This document shows positions 1 to 12,399 of a stretch of DNA of 64,000 nt, piece after piece (position 1 is the stretch's first letter; each line of letters begins with the position of its first letter). The position numbers and the translations under genes were made by a program. Source of the stretch: Terebella lapidaria (taxonomy: Eukaryota; Annelida; Polychaeta; Terebellida; Terebellidae); assembly GCA_949152475.1 (NCBI GenBank), contig OX424562.1, positions 36,352,657 to 36,416,656 on the forward strand, in the 5' to 3' direction. Under the pieces are notes generated by a model. That model did no database searches, was not told where the DNA came from, and worked only from the letters and a program-made list of their open reading frames with translations.

Positions 1-1300
1 AAAAACCTGATATTCGTGGTCCTGGTGAAAGGCGTTTTACAATAGCGAAATCGGGAAATTCCGTTTCAGTGTGATATTTTTTTCATGAACATAGCAACAC
101 ACAATCATGTATTCTCGCATTAAAACATTCAAATTTTCGAATATTTTTTTTTTGGGGGGGGGGGAGGGGGGTGAATCTCTGGAAGTATACCCATGAAAGT
201 ACGGAAGGGAGACGTCAAGTGCACACCCTTTGTTCACATCCTTCTACCATTCAATTCGACCTGTTCAGAAACCGTAGGCGGAGTAAATCATTTGTTAATG
301 AATGCAGAATACATGACGTCATGACGCTTGTGCATGCATGCTGTGTCACATTATCACTTCTGGCAGTAGACGACAACTGATAATAAAACAGTCATAGCTT
401 CCTGGAAATTCTTCTGCATGTTATATGCACTAATTGACTGTTCATGAATATCCTACGAATACAGGTGGTTTGATGTTCACAGAGCTTAGCAAGCTCACTC
501 CTTGCTACTGTATGAACTACTATGACAACTGATGAACTGCGGAAAAGACAGAGAGATTCCGAAAATTCCTTATGCAAGGCATATACAATAATTGAGTGCT
601 GATTGTGTGTTAATGAGTGTTAACGTATTGGCTAAGATTGGTTGTTCCTTCGTGGAAAGATTCTGACGTAATCGAGGATTCGAACAAAGATCTGAGGTTT
701 TATGATTTTATATGATAAAACAACTGATATGATAGCTGCGCAACACTGGAGTTTCGATTTTTCTTTCCATTCTGTGTTGTTTTGATTGTGGATCTTGCTT
801 TCTTTATAGAAGAATCGCAAACGATTTTCGATGTTAATACCCATATTTCCACGTTTTTCTGGAAGTCAGTTATAAAGTCCTAGACCCATTTATATTGCTG
901 TCTATCAATGCAAGATGATTTCACAACCTGGAACAAAAAAAACATTTTATGTAGAGCATTTTATGTAGAGTTCAACAAAATTGCACTGTGGGTCGTTAGT
1001 ATCCCCAAGGTGCTTTAGTGATTGTAAATGCATTTCATAATCCCGTGTCTGTGTCAAAGCAAAACAGTAAACAGTTTTGTCTGGATTGTTATATTATCAC
1101 GGTGGAAACCCATATTTTTCTTGTCACGGGGCACAATGGGTGATGTCAATCTTAATTTGTTCGTGGACAATCATGTTGCGCGAGTCCCTTTCTTGAGACT
1201 AGTTCAACATTCTGCATCGGTCTTTAGAATTGATTTACTGTCGTACACTGTAAGTACATAATTGTAATGTATAGCAAACCTGGGATTATAGTTAAATGGT
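1..1300. other. No gene recognised
   Basis: AT-rich sequence with only short open frames, none of which shows a domain, a plausible splice partner or a recognisable family. A G-rich run interrupted by single bases lies near 151-171. I see nothing else here that I can support. Confidence 0.6.
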
Positions 1301-1346
1301 CAGTGGCGGATCCAGGGTTTTCATGGGGGGGGGGGGGGGGGGGGGG
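1301..1346 (+). repeat. hAT-like terminus followed by a 22-G run
   Basis: The stretch begins CAGTGGCGGATCCAGG, which resembles the ends of many animal hAT elements (CAG-x-GGCGGAT). It is followed at 1325-1346 by 22 consecutive G residues. A matching inverted end was not found nearby, so this is a lone end, a solo fragment or a chance match. The G run could form a quadruplex and is a likely site of sequencing or assembly error. Confidence 0.4.
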
Positions 1347-3688
1347 AGCCTGTTGTGGATGTGATCGTTCCCATGAATCAACTATATAAGCAGCATGGCG
1401 GCACTAATCAGCTTATCGGGGTAAGGTCCAAACGGAAATATCTGTGTATTCATATATAATAATTTTGATCATGAATAAGGAAACGGATGCCTTGTATTGT
1501 AGTGAAAAGTGACTCTGCATCCGGTGCGTGCTCCGTTATTGTTTGATAACAAAAGACGTGAACAGACCCTCCAAGGGTCAACACGAGTTTGGTCAGTGTT
1601 GCAAGTCAGAAGTTGCCAATATAGCGTAGCATCAGAAGAGGATATCGTTTCCCATAAATACTTATATATTGAGCTGTAGTCTATGTATGTATTAACCTAT
1701 TACCGATTTTGATGCCAATAAACAAGAGGCCTCTCAGTCTTGGATGTTCGGCTGCAAAAGTTCAAATATCGCTAGTAGTAGTGATGTTGAAATTCCATAT
1801 TTGATCCAAATGTTTGACATAAAGTGGCCGTTTCAAACTGTTAAGGTCATCAAAAGTCAAATTTAAGGTCACCACACAAATCATCATATGTGACGTCCCA
1901 TTTGAAAGTGGCAATATCTAAGCTCTATCTCCAAGCCTTCTATGCGTACAGTTGTGGCAGTTCCCATTATGAAGGAAAAAAGTGTCAACATTTTTGCAAA
2001 GGAGAAAGAAAGTTTTTTGGGCTGGAAACGGCTTAAAACGAATACTGACTTGAAAAAAATGAAAAAATCAAAATGGTCGCCACACGGAGACCGACGACTC
2101 AAGGCCAACAAAGTTTATATACGTTACAAGGGGAATCTTTTGAAACAAAAATATCCAAACTGATCAGACAGTTTTTGAGAAATTGGCCGTTTTTCGTCTA
2201 AAAATTTTTTGGAAAAAAGGCGAAAAAAACATTCATGTTGAAATATTTTTAGGCATTTTTGTGCACAAAATTCAGAAAAATTGGACGGACGGACGCCGTA
2301 CAACACGGTATCGCTAAAGCTCTGGTGCCATTCGGCATAGCGGAATTAAATAGCTAACATCGAAAACTTTCTGAATAGAATCAAACATTTATATCTGAAA
2401 CAATGGCGTCATCAGGAGCGGACAGTGTGTAATTATAGTTGTTTCTTCCCAACAACCTATCAGAATAATTTAGGAATCCGCAACAAACCCCGTGAAATAG
2501 GTGTATGACAAGTACATAAGTACCCTATCACAAAACAAAAAGGCTACGGAGTTGATGTCAAGATCTATCCTCCAAGATCGGACGAAGTCATGGCACAAAT
2601 GGATCCCTTGCAAAGTCAGATGGCTCTTACCTTTTTGTTGCTGGCGTAACAACCGTCGTTCGGTTGACACGTGGCGAATCTCTCACGTATGTAGCAAAGT
2701 TAATTACTGCTACAAAAAGCCCATTGTCTTTGGCGTTGTCGCCTTAATTCATTCCCAAGCTACTACAAAGCCACCCCTTCCCCCCTCCCCCCTAACTACA
2801 CGCCTCTCTCCTTCCGCAGTCAGCCCACGAGCGGACCAAAGACGTGTGCATACAATAGCAGGTCAGGAAGTAATTACCGAAAGACTCCCAGTCGAATATT
2901 ATCCATAATGCAAAAGAACACAAACCATGTGTGTGAGAGGTAACTAGACAGCTGGCCCGGGTACAATATTGATAGGTTATACAGTTGTAATTGTGTCTTG
3001 GATGTCACTGAAGCCCATGGTTGACCAAACTACCACCTCAAGACGATATCACAGTCTAGGTATAGTTAAGGCGATCCGGTTAATCCGTCACCTGACAGGC
3101 CATTACAGTCCGCCGAAGGCGCCAATACATTCCCAAGCCAATTGATATATACATATAAGTGTGTCCATCTCATTCAGTTTTCACCCAGTTCCACAAACAT
3201 ACGGGTAGAATCCCTATACCTGGGTGGAAACTTATGTGAATGTATCATTGCTACACGATGAAAACTCGCATGATATTCGACAATTATACCACCAGGGTAT
3301 GTATAGGTTTGAATCATATATTTGTATTTGGGTGTATACAGTCACAACCGAATTTGTTGGTTTACATCTTGGAACTAACATTTTCACCTGAATATGGGAG
3401 TTCACCCTGGGATGAAAAGTTCTGCACCTTGGACTATATCTGTTAACTAATGCTTGCTACAAAATGTAATAATTTACATCACTCATGCGGGGCAGGAGAT
3501 GCTCACTCTTCCGGAGCACCTGATCTCACACTTAGCTGGCTGGGTGTCTGTGATGTTCACATGGCTTTGTCTTTGATAAATGTACTTCAGTATCACTCCG
3601 ATTTGACTACCCACACTGATTTTGTAAAATGCGTCCATGGATTCGGTCTTGGAATACGAATTTGTCTGTTTGTCGGTATTCATTTCTA
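1347..3688. other. No gene recognised
   Basis: Apart from the dispersed repeat at about 1820-2215 I find no gene. The longest open frame, on the plus strand near 2501-2908, encodes a Pro-rich, low-complexity tail from a CT-rich run (about 2775-2795). It has no domain or splice support. Around 2400-2440 a short piece resembles 32400-32435 ('CGTCATCAGG..C.GACAGTGTGT'). Confidence 0.5.
1820..2215 (+). repeat. Dispersed repeat shared with 22.60-22.96 kb
   Basis: This stretch matches about 22600-22960 in the same orientation. Shared pieces include the 'AAGCTCTATCT' region, 'CCCATTATGAAG', 'AAAACGAATA.TGACTT', the 'CAAAATGG/ACC.CCAC' stretch and 'AACTGATCAG..AGTTTTTGAGAAA'. A third, more diverged copy lies near 21.95-22.19 kb. 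No protein is evident. The frames open across it on both strands are not conserved between copies, so I treat it as a non-coding interspersed repeat of unknown class. Confidence 0.55.
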
Positions 3689-4260
3689 CAGTGCCATCCA
3701 TTAATTTGGAGCCACTTCAGTGAGGTCTTGATTACCACAATTTGGTTGTGCAGTCACATGATTATGAGTGTTTATTTTCAATAAACCCAGTGACAAAACT
3801 TACAGGCTACATTTGGGTTACAATGAATCTTTTTGATAACCGTAACGATTTGACTGGATCTTCTACTTGCTCTGGATCATATATCACATAATCTCCTGGG
3901 AACATACGTCCGTTGAATCCCTTTCTTTGGGAATATATTAATTTTCAAAACAATTACTGCTCAGAATCTTTCAAGGTGGATGAGGATATTGAATAAAAAA
4001 CATTCATGAAAAGAATTTGAGGTCCGTGCTCGCCCACAGATCAGGAATAAAAGTCCTAGATCCAGATGCGCAAATCCGGATCACCTGTATGGTCATATGG
4101 CACTTCAGAATTTATATTATGTAATTAATTGGAAATCTAGAAGCTCAGAATGTGGAAAAAATAAGAAACAAGTATATCATACTTCATTATCCCATTGACT
4201 GCACAACAGTTTGAAATGTGTCACTACTTTTTGGTGGCTCCGAATTAATGGATGGCACTG
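3689..4260. mobile_element. Tc1/mariner-like MITE with TA target duplication
   Basis: The ends are inverted copies of each other. The left end reads CAGTGCCATCCATTAATTTG, and the right end, read in reverse complement, starts CAGTGCCATCCATTAATTCG. Similarity continues inward through 'GGAGCCAC' and 'TTGTGCAGTCA'. TA dinucleotides flank it at 3687-3688 and 4261-4262, the target duplication typical of Tc1/mariner. At 572 bp with no long open frame it is non-autonomous and would need a transposase from elsewhere. The family name rests on the CAGTG-type terminus and the TA target. Confidence 0.8.
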
Positions 4261-7200
4261 TATCATTACGTTGTCTCATGTAGCTTCCTTGTTTTGCGAA
4301 GGACGATGCGAAGTGAAGTGAAACTGTTATTTTTTTATAAATGGTTGCTTTTTCACAATTTTAGTCGATATGATATTATGGTGATTTGATTTGATCGAAG
4401 TAATAATTGTGATTTGGAAATTCTCAGAAGCAGATATATAAGGTTGATGCGTTTACTACAATTTCACTTTTTAATTTTTCAGGCTGGATAAATTCAAATT
4501 AGTGATAAATGTACTAATCAACACAATCTGATTTTGATGATGATAGTGACAAACCCAAAATACAACATTCTGGAAAGACTGGAATAAAAATAAAACCTGA
4601 CCAAATATTTTATCCAAAGACACACATAGGCGCTTTCCGTGCTATGCGATGTGTCTTGTGCGGATGTTGACGAAAATCGTCCGATTTACTGAAAAGGAGA
4701 ATCGTAACTGATGACACGCTGGCCGACGTGATTTGTACAGTCAGTAGTCAGTATATCACTCCCGAAGGCAGCGAGTAGGGTCTGAACTCACGAACGATGT
4801 GGCATTCGGTCCTAGTCCGTTTGATCAAATTGCTCTGAATCACACGACGTGATGTCATTGCACAAACGGTTATATCTTTCGACAGAAGACTTTCGGAGAA
4901 TATATACATTATCCCCGGTATAATTAATACAAGATGTGCATTTTAATTGTTTTGGACTATGCAATGTGAATACTGATTTCGGAGGTTTTTTTTAGAAAAA
5001 CACTTGAATGGAGGAAAACATGTTTCTATTTATACGTAGATATGGTGAAGTAAACGCGAGGGTACAGCGCGTTTTACACGATCAGAATTGGCAGAGTAGA
5101 CTTAGTTCGTCTTCTATTACTACTTGGACCGTATTGCTTTGTTACCAGAGAAACAAAAGTTGCACAGCTTGCTGTTGGTGTGCGAACAAGAATGATCAGG
5201 CATTATGCAACAGAACGGCTGTCCATAGCGATTGTGTCGCTTGAAACGCTATGATTATGGTGTCTACCTTTGATAGCAGTCCGTACGGTGTCTCTCCACT
5301 ATCTGATAAACCTACAACGTACACAGTCGGGGATATATATCTACACTGTATATTTGATATACTGTAGCATCAAATATACCAGAACGTGGCCAAAGATGAT
5401 ATCACATAATGACAGAGTTTCGGATAATATAAATGAACAGTCACCATGCAGGAAATGGAACAGACTAACATTTACGTCAGGTTTAATATCACTTGTGCCA
5501 ATTTGATCCTACTGATGACAGATCCTACTCATCAAATTCAGGAATCTACTTGCCTCAACGTAATAGAAAGCACCAGGATATATATATGTATATACGCCAC
5601 CCCCCCCCCCCCCAGGTACTCGATATATATCACTGGTTTTCCATGGTGGTAAAAATGGTCTCATGTTAGGTGGTTTCGTGATATTTTGTATTTCCCACAT
5701 TTTGTCACAAAATTACTGTGTTTGTAACGTGAACGCGATACCCTTTTGGAGTTGGTGAAGTGTTGCAGGACGTGTCTATTTGGAGTGCTCTTCAAAACAA
5801 ATTCTCTCCAAACTCGAACTGCTGTTTCTCTGTGCTTTGAAGAATACGAAGAATTTTGTTTATTTTTCATGTTTTGTTCTTCTATGAATCTTATTTTGCC
5901 ATACTATTCATATCTTGATGCATGCGATATGTGAAAACGGTAATGCATATACTGGCAGATTACCAATATTATAACAAGTTAGTGAATGAATAGAAAACCA
6001 AATTGTATATCTATTGAGAATTAAACCTAAAACAGATTCCAAGTTGATGTGACTATTGCTGATAATGATATGTTGTGTAATATTGATGTTTGTGTAAAAC
6101 GTGCAAATTTGCTTGTTGTGTATGTATTAACTGATATCTCATCTTGAACCTCGAAAGATATCTGTTTTTGAAATATGGCGTTCAGTCCGAACAGTTTATT
6201 CGCAGATGAGTTCATAATAATTATATCGGGATATCCGCGGCCACAGCAAGCACGAAATAATGAAATATGTGAAAATCTGCGGTTTGGCCGGACAGGAAGA
6301 AGGAAATGGTCTGGGAGGATCCGGTCCATTATCTCCCAGCTATTAATTATACTTTATCACCGGACATGGGGGAAAGATAGAACCCAACGGGGAGTCATTG
6401 CAGTATCAGACCCTTCGATTGAGTTGCGGAGTCACTGCTAGAAGCCCGGGGAAAGGTGGCCAGTTCGAGGCAACGATGGTACGTTTCACTGTCGTAAACA
6501 CATTATTTGGTACACAGATTTGCCGCCAGCTTTTGGTGTTGATAGGTTGATACATACAATATTTTGTGACATGAGCGATACAAGTTATTGTAATATATTT
6601 GTTTCTATCAATAGCATATTTGTGCCCGCGTCAGTCTATCGCGTCGAGTGATATTTGCAGCTCATTTCGTTGCGACAAGTCGTCTAGAACTACGGATTAA
6701 ATTTACAGGCTATTTCATCATAGATCGATAATTCGCAAATAACGCATTTGTTTGATCAGCCCGAGTTGACACGACAGATTTGCATACCAGTACAGTACAT
6801 TAGTGTTGTGAAGGACCAAACGAGCAGTGGATATGTGGGTTTTTGGTCGTTGTTGGTCCAGGGTGCAACGTTTGAAAGAACTGCCTGGGTGGAGATGACA
6901 ATTTCCCGTCGTTAATTGATGAGTTATCAGTTCCTCCTCAGACGAGCAAACAAGGAGCATTTGGCAAATATTTCGCCAGTAGGCGGTGTACCACAATGAC
7001 ATTTAAAGAAATTAGACAAATAATAATTTCCACGAGTGGTTTATACATACAGAGGAGTTGCTTCCAAAGTGGAGAGAACATTATAATTACCATCTTGGCA
7101 GCGTTTGCAAGTCTAGTCTCACGTGATTCGTGTGCGTGACTTGTGTCATTAGGCCTTGCTGGTTTGTTACACTGCAAAGGGAAATAATCAAACACACGAA

Positions 7201-8739
7201 GTCTATCATGCATAACGATGCAGCAACTATGCATTATCAACGCAACATTATGGTAAATATAAACCATTACACCATTCCCCGTGAACTGTTGCTTGGAATT
7301 CATATTTCGGTTTTTTGGTTTGTTTATATTGGCAATCCAAACATAAAACATAAGATGCATATAAAATCACCAGTGTTTGCACAAAAAAGTAATTGAATAC
7401 TTATTCCCATTGTGGTCCCTATATCTGACTTTTATGATCCAGAAATCGATAAGGGCATCTTTTCTCCCGAAACAGGAGAATGGTTCGAATCATTAAGTTA
7501 CCTAATTACAAGCAAAGCAATGTAAAGTAGTCTGGTCCAATATAGGCGTGAAATAATGTTTTCCGGATTGAAGTATGTTGCTGTTTTCGAAGCTGATCAA
7601 ACCCTTCGACTTCTTGTGTAAATACGCCGGTGAAAAATCAATTACCGAAAAGTCAACCGTTCTAACTGAAGCTTTGTGTTAATTGCTTAGATTGATTTCT
7701 CGCTTAGTGAGTTATCGAAGTTCTGAGATCCGGCATCAGGGAAGACCAACCGATGTCAATCCACTCGTCTGCCGCCCAGACGGATTGAAGAGCAAGGACA
7801 GTGAATCCATTCGTATCTGACAGCAACCCACACTGAGATTGACATTCTCCCGGACTTGATTTATGAAGCGTCCATGATCGATCTGACAGTTCTAGACCGG
7901 CACCGGTAGGATCATATGAAATTAATATACATGTGCTTCTACGAGTACATAGGTACGGCTGTGCAGGGAGAAAATCAATCCAATATCTGAATTCGTAGGC
8001 GTTCCCAGACCAATTCAAGTATGTTCAAAAGTAACCAATGTAAAAACGAGCAAAAGTAGCATTTCTGCTAAGTCTCGTATTTCTCCGCTAACACCAAGAC
8101 ACACCTGGGCATTCTTCATTGGATACGATATCAAAATACCATGCACATTCTCTACACAACAGTGAGCCGAGTAAGCAACAGATAGTTCTTGATTGCTGAA
8201 TCGAGGCCAATCAAAGTGTAGATGCGTTGAAAGATGAATGATGGTTTTAATCTTATTTCATAATTGACATTTTGGTGCATTTCGCCATTATGCGTATTTT
8301 CTTGCCTCGAGCATAGTGAAACTAATTTGGCGATGAATCTGCGTTTGGAACATTGAACAAACCTTACAGCTGTCTCTACATATTTTCTCGTTCCTGTAAT
8401 CGCATTCATGTAATCGGAAGTTCGTTGCGTTCATTCGTTTTCAAAATATCATCGACCGACTCCAGATGCATGAGTAGTTAGATGAATGAAACGAACCACT
8501 CTGATAGTACATTCATTCGCAATTCTCGAAAAAGAAAGACCTCGGCAGTTGAATAGACAAGACATTGGGCTTACTTATTGAAACTTACCCACTTCCTATA
8601 ATTTGCTAGTTCCGCTAAGCTAGGAGCTAATTATTGCATTAAGCGAAACAAAAAACAATGGTAATTTTGTTGGAATAATTGAATAACACTCTCTAACAGG
8701 AGATATTACCATCCACCACAAAAGTAGACAGCAGCAGAG
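4261..8739. other. No gene recognised
   Basis: Long non-coding stretch. At about 4535-4640 it holds an inverted copy of a dispersed piece also found near 14.60 kb, 27.90 kb and (inverted) 32.33 kb, with common words such as 'AAAATACAACATT' and 'GACCAAATA.TTTAT'. A 15-C run follows 'CGCCA' near 5599-5613. Open frames here are short, overlap on opposite strands and show no domain. Confidence 0.5.
4740..4865 (-). repeat. Possible tRNA-derived SINE remnant (minus strand)
   Basis: In reverse complement this resembles a tRNA-like SINE head. The plus-strand text near 4779-4797 ('GGGTCTGAACTCACGAAC') mirrors a B-box region, and the following stretch to 4850 ('GTCCTAGTCCGTTTGATCA', 'TGCTCTGAATCA') mirrors the anticodon-arm to A-box part. 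Several positions deviate, so this is an old fragment or a chance match. Confidence 0.35.
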
Positions 8740-9003
8740 AAAAAACCTGTTGTCTGGCATTAAGAATTCAGCGAGTGTGTTGAATCGATTGCAATTTACG
8801 GGGAGGAAGGAGTCCACCACTGAGGTGCCGGCTTGGAGGGCACAGACAGACCGACCGACAGACGGACGGACGACCGGACTCCACAGACTGCTATGCTTGC
8901 CGGGTAATGAAGCACTCCCGGGTCCCGGCCGGGGCAATGCTTGTCACTACTTAAAGATGGACAGCCACACCCGCGGACTGACTCCGCCGGAGTACCGAGT
9001 TCT
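8740..9003 (+). promoter_or_regulatory. GC-rich, CpG-containing patch; possible promoter or 5' UTR exon of the downstream GPCR gene
   Basis: This patch is clearly richer in GC and CpG than its surroundings, with repeated 'GACCGACCGACAGACGGACG'-type words near 8850-8875 and 'CCCGGGTCCCGGCCGGGGC' near 8916-8934. It sits about 0.9 kb upstream of the GPCR coding exon and on the right side to be its 5' region. No start codon in a convincing coding frame is present, so a non-coding first exon or promoter is the most economical reading. This is inference from composition and position only. Confidence 0.3.
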
Positions 9004-9882
9004 CTAGCTCTGATTTATGCACCGAAGTGTCAGAATATATTCATACGCCACGGGACGCATTCGGAATGATGTGGTATCGTCTTTGGAAGTAAAACATATC
9101 CGGTATGTGAACGCTGTTGCATAATCGAAACGTATTATTAACAGTGAGCGCAATTATATTACGGGGTGCATCGTTTATTCTCAATTATATTTGAAACGTG
9201 ACATTCTCCTGTTATAATTAAATAAAGATCTTCGATGAAAGGAAATCTATTCCAAATCACCTTACAATCGCAGTATTTATCAACATGTTTACCACACATT
9301 TTCGTTATTAGTAAGCAAGCTATTATACCATTTCAAGGAATAATCAATAAATTCAAACTGAAATGACTGTAATATTTACCAATATCATGTAAAAACTTAG
9401 GCATCAATGTTATTTTCGGTCTGAATTCCAGTTAGCGACGTATCGTGTGACTGAATACTTGTATTATGTCAGAAAAATCAAATATCTTTTTACTGGTTCA
9501 ATTCATCATTTTGATGTATATGACATCAATATATACCTTCTAATATTATTGATAATTTACTGATCATGCACGACCCAAACATCTTCACTTAGAGACCAAC
9601 ATTGAAATATACATATACACCTGTTTCACAGCTTCGATAATCGAAATTTTGAAATTGGGTGTCTGGTCGTGCTAATTGGATGACACATGGTCCTGTAATA
9701 AAAAACAATAATCATTATTATGGTATCGTCTCGTTATCTTCGATTATATTTAAATTGCATACACTGTTGTCACCAGCTAAATCGATCATTACTCGTTTCT
9801 ACAATAAATCATTTACAGGTGCCGCGCTCCGGAGATTGCTGAACAGCTCCTGCTCCCAGGTGATAAAAAACAGACTAGAAAT

Positions 9883-11991
9883 ATGGATGGCAATATCAGC
9901 ACGGACAATACAATGCTGGAAAGTGTCACTCTGTGGTTGAACACAAACACGTCGCCAATGGACAACGGGACTTTCTGGCCCACCACGGTCGTAGATCAGC
10001 CGGTAGCCGCCGTCTGTGAAGGCAACACGACGGCAAAATACATGTTCTTGCAGTCTTTACGACGCCTCCAGTCCGGAATTCTCGGCTCGTATCTCATAAC
10101 CATGATAGTGGGACTCGTCGGGAATATGCTCGTGATTTACGTCATAGGTAGGAATGCCCAGATACGAAATAAATCCGTGGCCAACTACTACATATGCAAT
10201 TTGGCCTTTGCCGACCTTTTCTTCGTGTTGACGATGCCCCTGTTCTGTTACGCTACGTTTTCTAACGACTGGCCCTTTGGTACGTCCATGTGCAAGTTAT
10301 CCAAAGTTTTCTTCGAAACTAACCGATACGCGAGCATGTTCACGTTGGTAGCGCTGTCGGCTGATAGATACCTGGCCAGTTTTTACAACATGGGACACCT
10401 GCGGACAGTCAAAGCGGGGATCATTGTATGTTGCGTTATATGGATTCTCTGTGGTACTGTCTCGATACCGTATTGGATACACGCGACGGTCAAGAACCGC
10501 CAGTGTATCACGACTTTCTCCACAGAGTTCATGACGATATGGATCTTCGTACAGCTAACACTGGCCCTTCTACTGCCTTTCACACTGATCTGCGTGTCGT
10601 ACATTCTCCTAGCGGTCCGCCTCCAGATGATCCTGAAGGCTACGGCCGCCCGATCCGTACAGAAACCCAGCAAGAAGATGATCCGGACCGTCCTAGTCGT
10701 CATCATCGTGTTCGTTGTGTGCCAGGTGCCATGGCACGGGCATGAAATTCTCTCCTGGAAGATCCACATGGAGTACGCAGGCGGGATGTGCTTGCCATCA
10801 CTGCAGGAACTCAAACTCGCCATGTACTTGAACACGGTGTCCACGATACTCGGCTTCATCTCCAGCTGTGTCAACCCCATCATCTACGGCATACTCAATG
10901 ATAATTATCGTAAGTATGACGAAAATATCTAATAGAATATCGAACTTGAATTCAGAGCTGATTATGCTTATGGTCGTTTTCACGATGATTTATATGACTT
11001 CAGTGTACTTAATATTGGTTTGATTTCAAAGATACTGAAACTATATTGAATATCGACAAAATATTTTAGTTCTTTAGAAGATTTTTTCAAATCAACGTCA
11101 TGATCAATTGGCCAACTAATATTCGCTTGTTTGAAGTGTGTGAATTCTCAAAAACATATGCTCCCGAGGACTTCGTAGGCATTCTGGGATATCTCAAGTC
11201 ATCATTGTCCTTATGGAAATTTCCATAGTTCTTTCGTATATATGTAACGGAAAGAAAATGTATCGGCTTATTTACGCCTATTTCAAGTACTTCCTAGAAG
11301 GTTTCGTGCGCCACTTTGCATAAACTCGAACATTTGGTGTCCCATTTTCAAAATATGTGGTTTGAAGTGAAAGTTTTATTTGTCCAACTCACCTACAGTT
11401 CACTATTGATCAGTGGCTTACAAAAACCGGGAACATGTAACTGCACTTTAATAGCTCTAAACAAGTACATGAATGGTTCATATACCAGCTATTTATGGGG
11501 TCGTTAAACGAGACATTTTTTTAAAAGAATCAGTGCCAAATGCCAAAAGCGGTTCTTGTCTTCACCTTACACGGTGTCTTAACAGCATCAAAACTTTTCC
11601 ATGTAGCATCATCAACAGATAATCGTGTTGTACGTTTTTACCAGGCAAACAGTACCAGGCGGTGGTGTGCTGCTGTTGTATCGGAGCTGGTGGTCGTCGT
11701 CTCGCCCTGGACAAGGACAGTCAGTCCATGAGCGTGAGGGCCACGGCGGCCGGTACCCAGACTCACCTCTCCTCGGCCTCCTGCCGGTTTAGGATGCCAT
11801 TCACTCCGCCGTGTTTGGGACAGGAGAACGGACACCACCGCTCGAACCGACACCGCCAGCTCTCCACGGCATCCTCCCAGGACTGCTCACTACTGCACAC
11901 TGCCGCCACCGAGCACATCGAGATGGTTATTGACGAAGAAGACGAGGATGTGAAGAAAGCGCCTTTTGGAGAAATGCAGGGTGATTGCTGA
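9883..11991 (+). CDS. Rhodopsin-class neuropeptide GPCR, somatostatin/allatostatin-C/opioid-receptor type (two exons)
   Basis: Exon 1 is 9883-10909 and exon 2 is 11645-11991, giving 457 aa. The extracellular N-terminus (about residues 1-65) has four N-glycosylation sequons (N4, N22, N28, N48). Seven membrane segments follow. Visible landmarks are GN in TM1, LAFAD in TM2, WPFG with the conserved Cys before TM3, DRY after TM3, an ECL2 Cys, CQVPW in TM6 (W of CWxP replaced by Q) and NPIIY in TM7. The 'LKA...K..R' run before TM6 and 'ILGFISSCVNPIIYG' resemble somatostatin/opioid receptors. Splicing at GTAAGT (10910) to an AG at 11643-11644 restores helix 8 (NDNYRKQYQAV) followed by CCCC, a likely palmitoylation site. 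The tail is Ser/Thr-rich and then acidic. It should couple to G proteins at the plasma membrane; the ligand is unknown. The frame is open upstream of this ATG to an acceptor-like site at 9818, so an extra 5' coding exon is possible. Confidence 0.9.
10910..11644 (+). other. Intron of the GPCR gene with a dispersed-repeat fragment
   Basis: A 735-bp phase-1 intron with a GTAAGT donor and a pyrimidine-rich TTTTTACCAG acceptor. At about 11462-11515 it contains a piece ('TACATGAATGGTTCATATAC' onward, then 'TATTTATGGGGTCGTT') that also occurs near 38.77, 38.89 and 42.51 kb. Material of the downstream repeat array therefore also occurs inside the receptor gene. Confidence 0.7.
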
Positions 11992-12399
11992 GGTGCACTA
12001 CGATAGATCACCCCCATGACAGTACTACTTAACACACCCATGATGACTTATTGGCTTGGCGTAACGTTTGTCGTCGTCCGTTATCTACATGTTCATCTTT
12101 AAAGTCAGGGTTAAATCTTCCTGGAAATTAGATAAAATACCTTTAAAATTTGATATAGGTGTGTCGACAAAAATGCACAATTTTGAAGTACTCAAAATGT
12201 GATGGATCCTTCGAGCCACATGGGAGATTATGGCATTGTCCCCAGAAACTGATTTATCCAGAATCATTTAATGCCACCTATTTATAATGAGAGAAATTCC
12301 AAATGTCTTTTCATGAACATTCTTATTATTTCATTTTTTGATTTTTTACATTATCATCGACAAATTGGTTTTATTATGATAGGAAGTGAATATTATTTA

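Noticed and set aside
2501-2908. 135-codon plus-strand frame
   Set aside because: Its tail comes from a CT-rich low-complexity run; no domain, no splice partner, and opposite-strand frames overlap it.
10383-10883. 166-codon minus-strand frame over the GPCR
   Set aside because: Shadow of the GPCR coding frame; the GPCR motifs are unambiguous on the plus strand.
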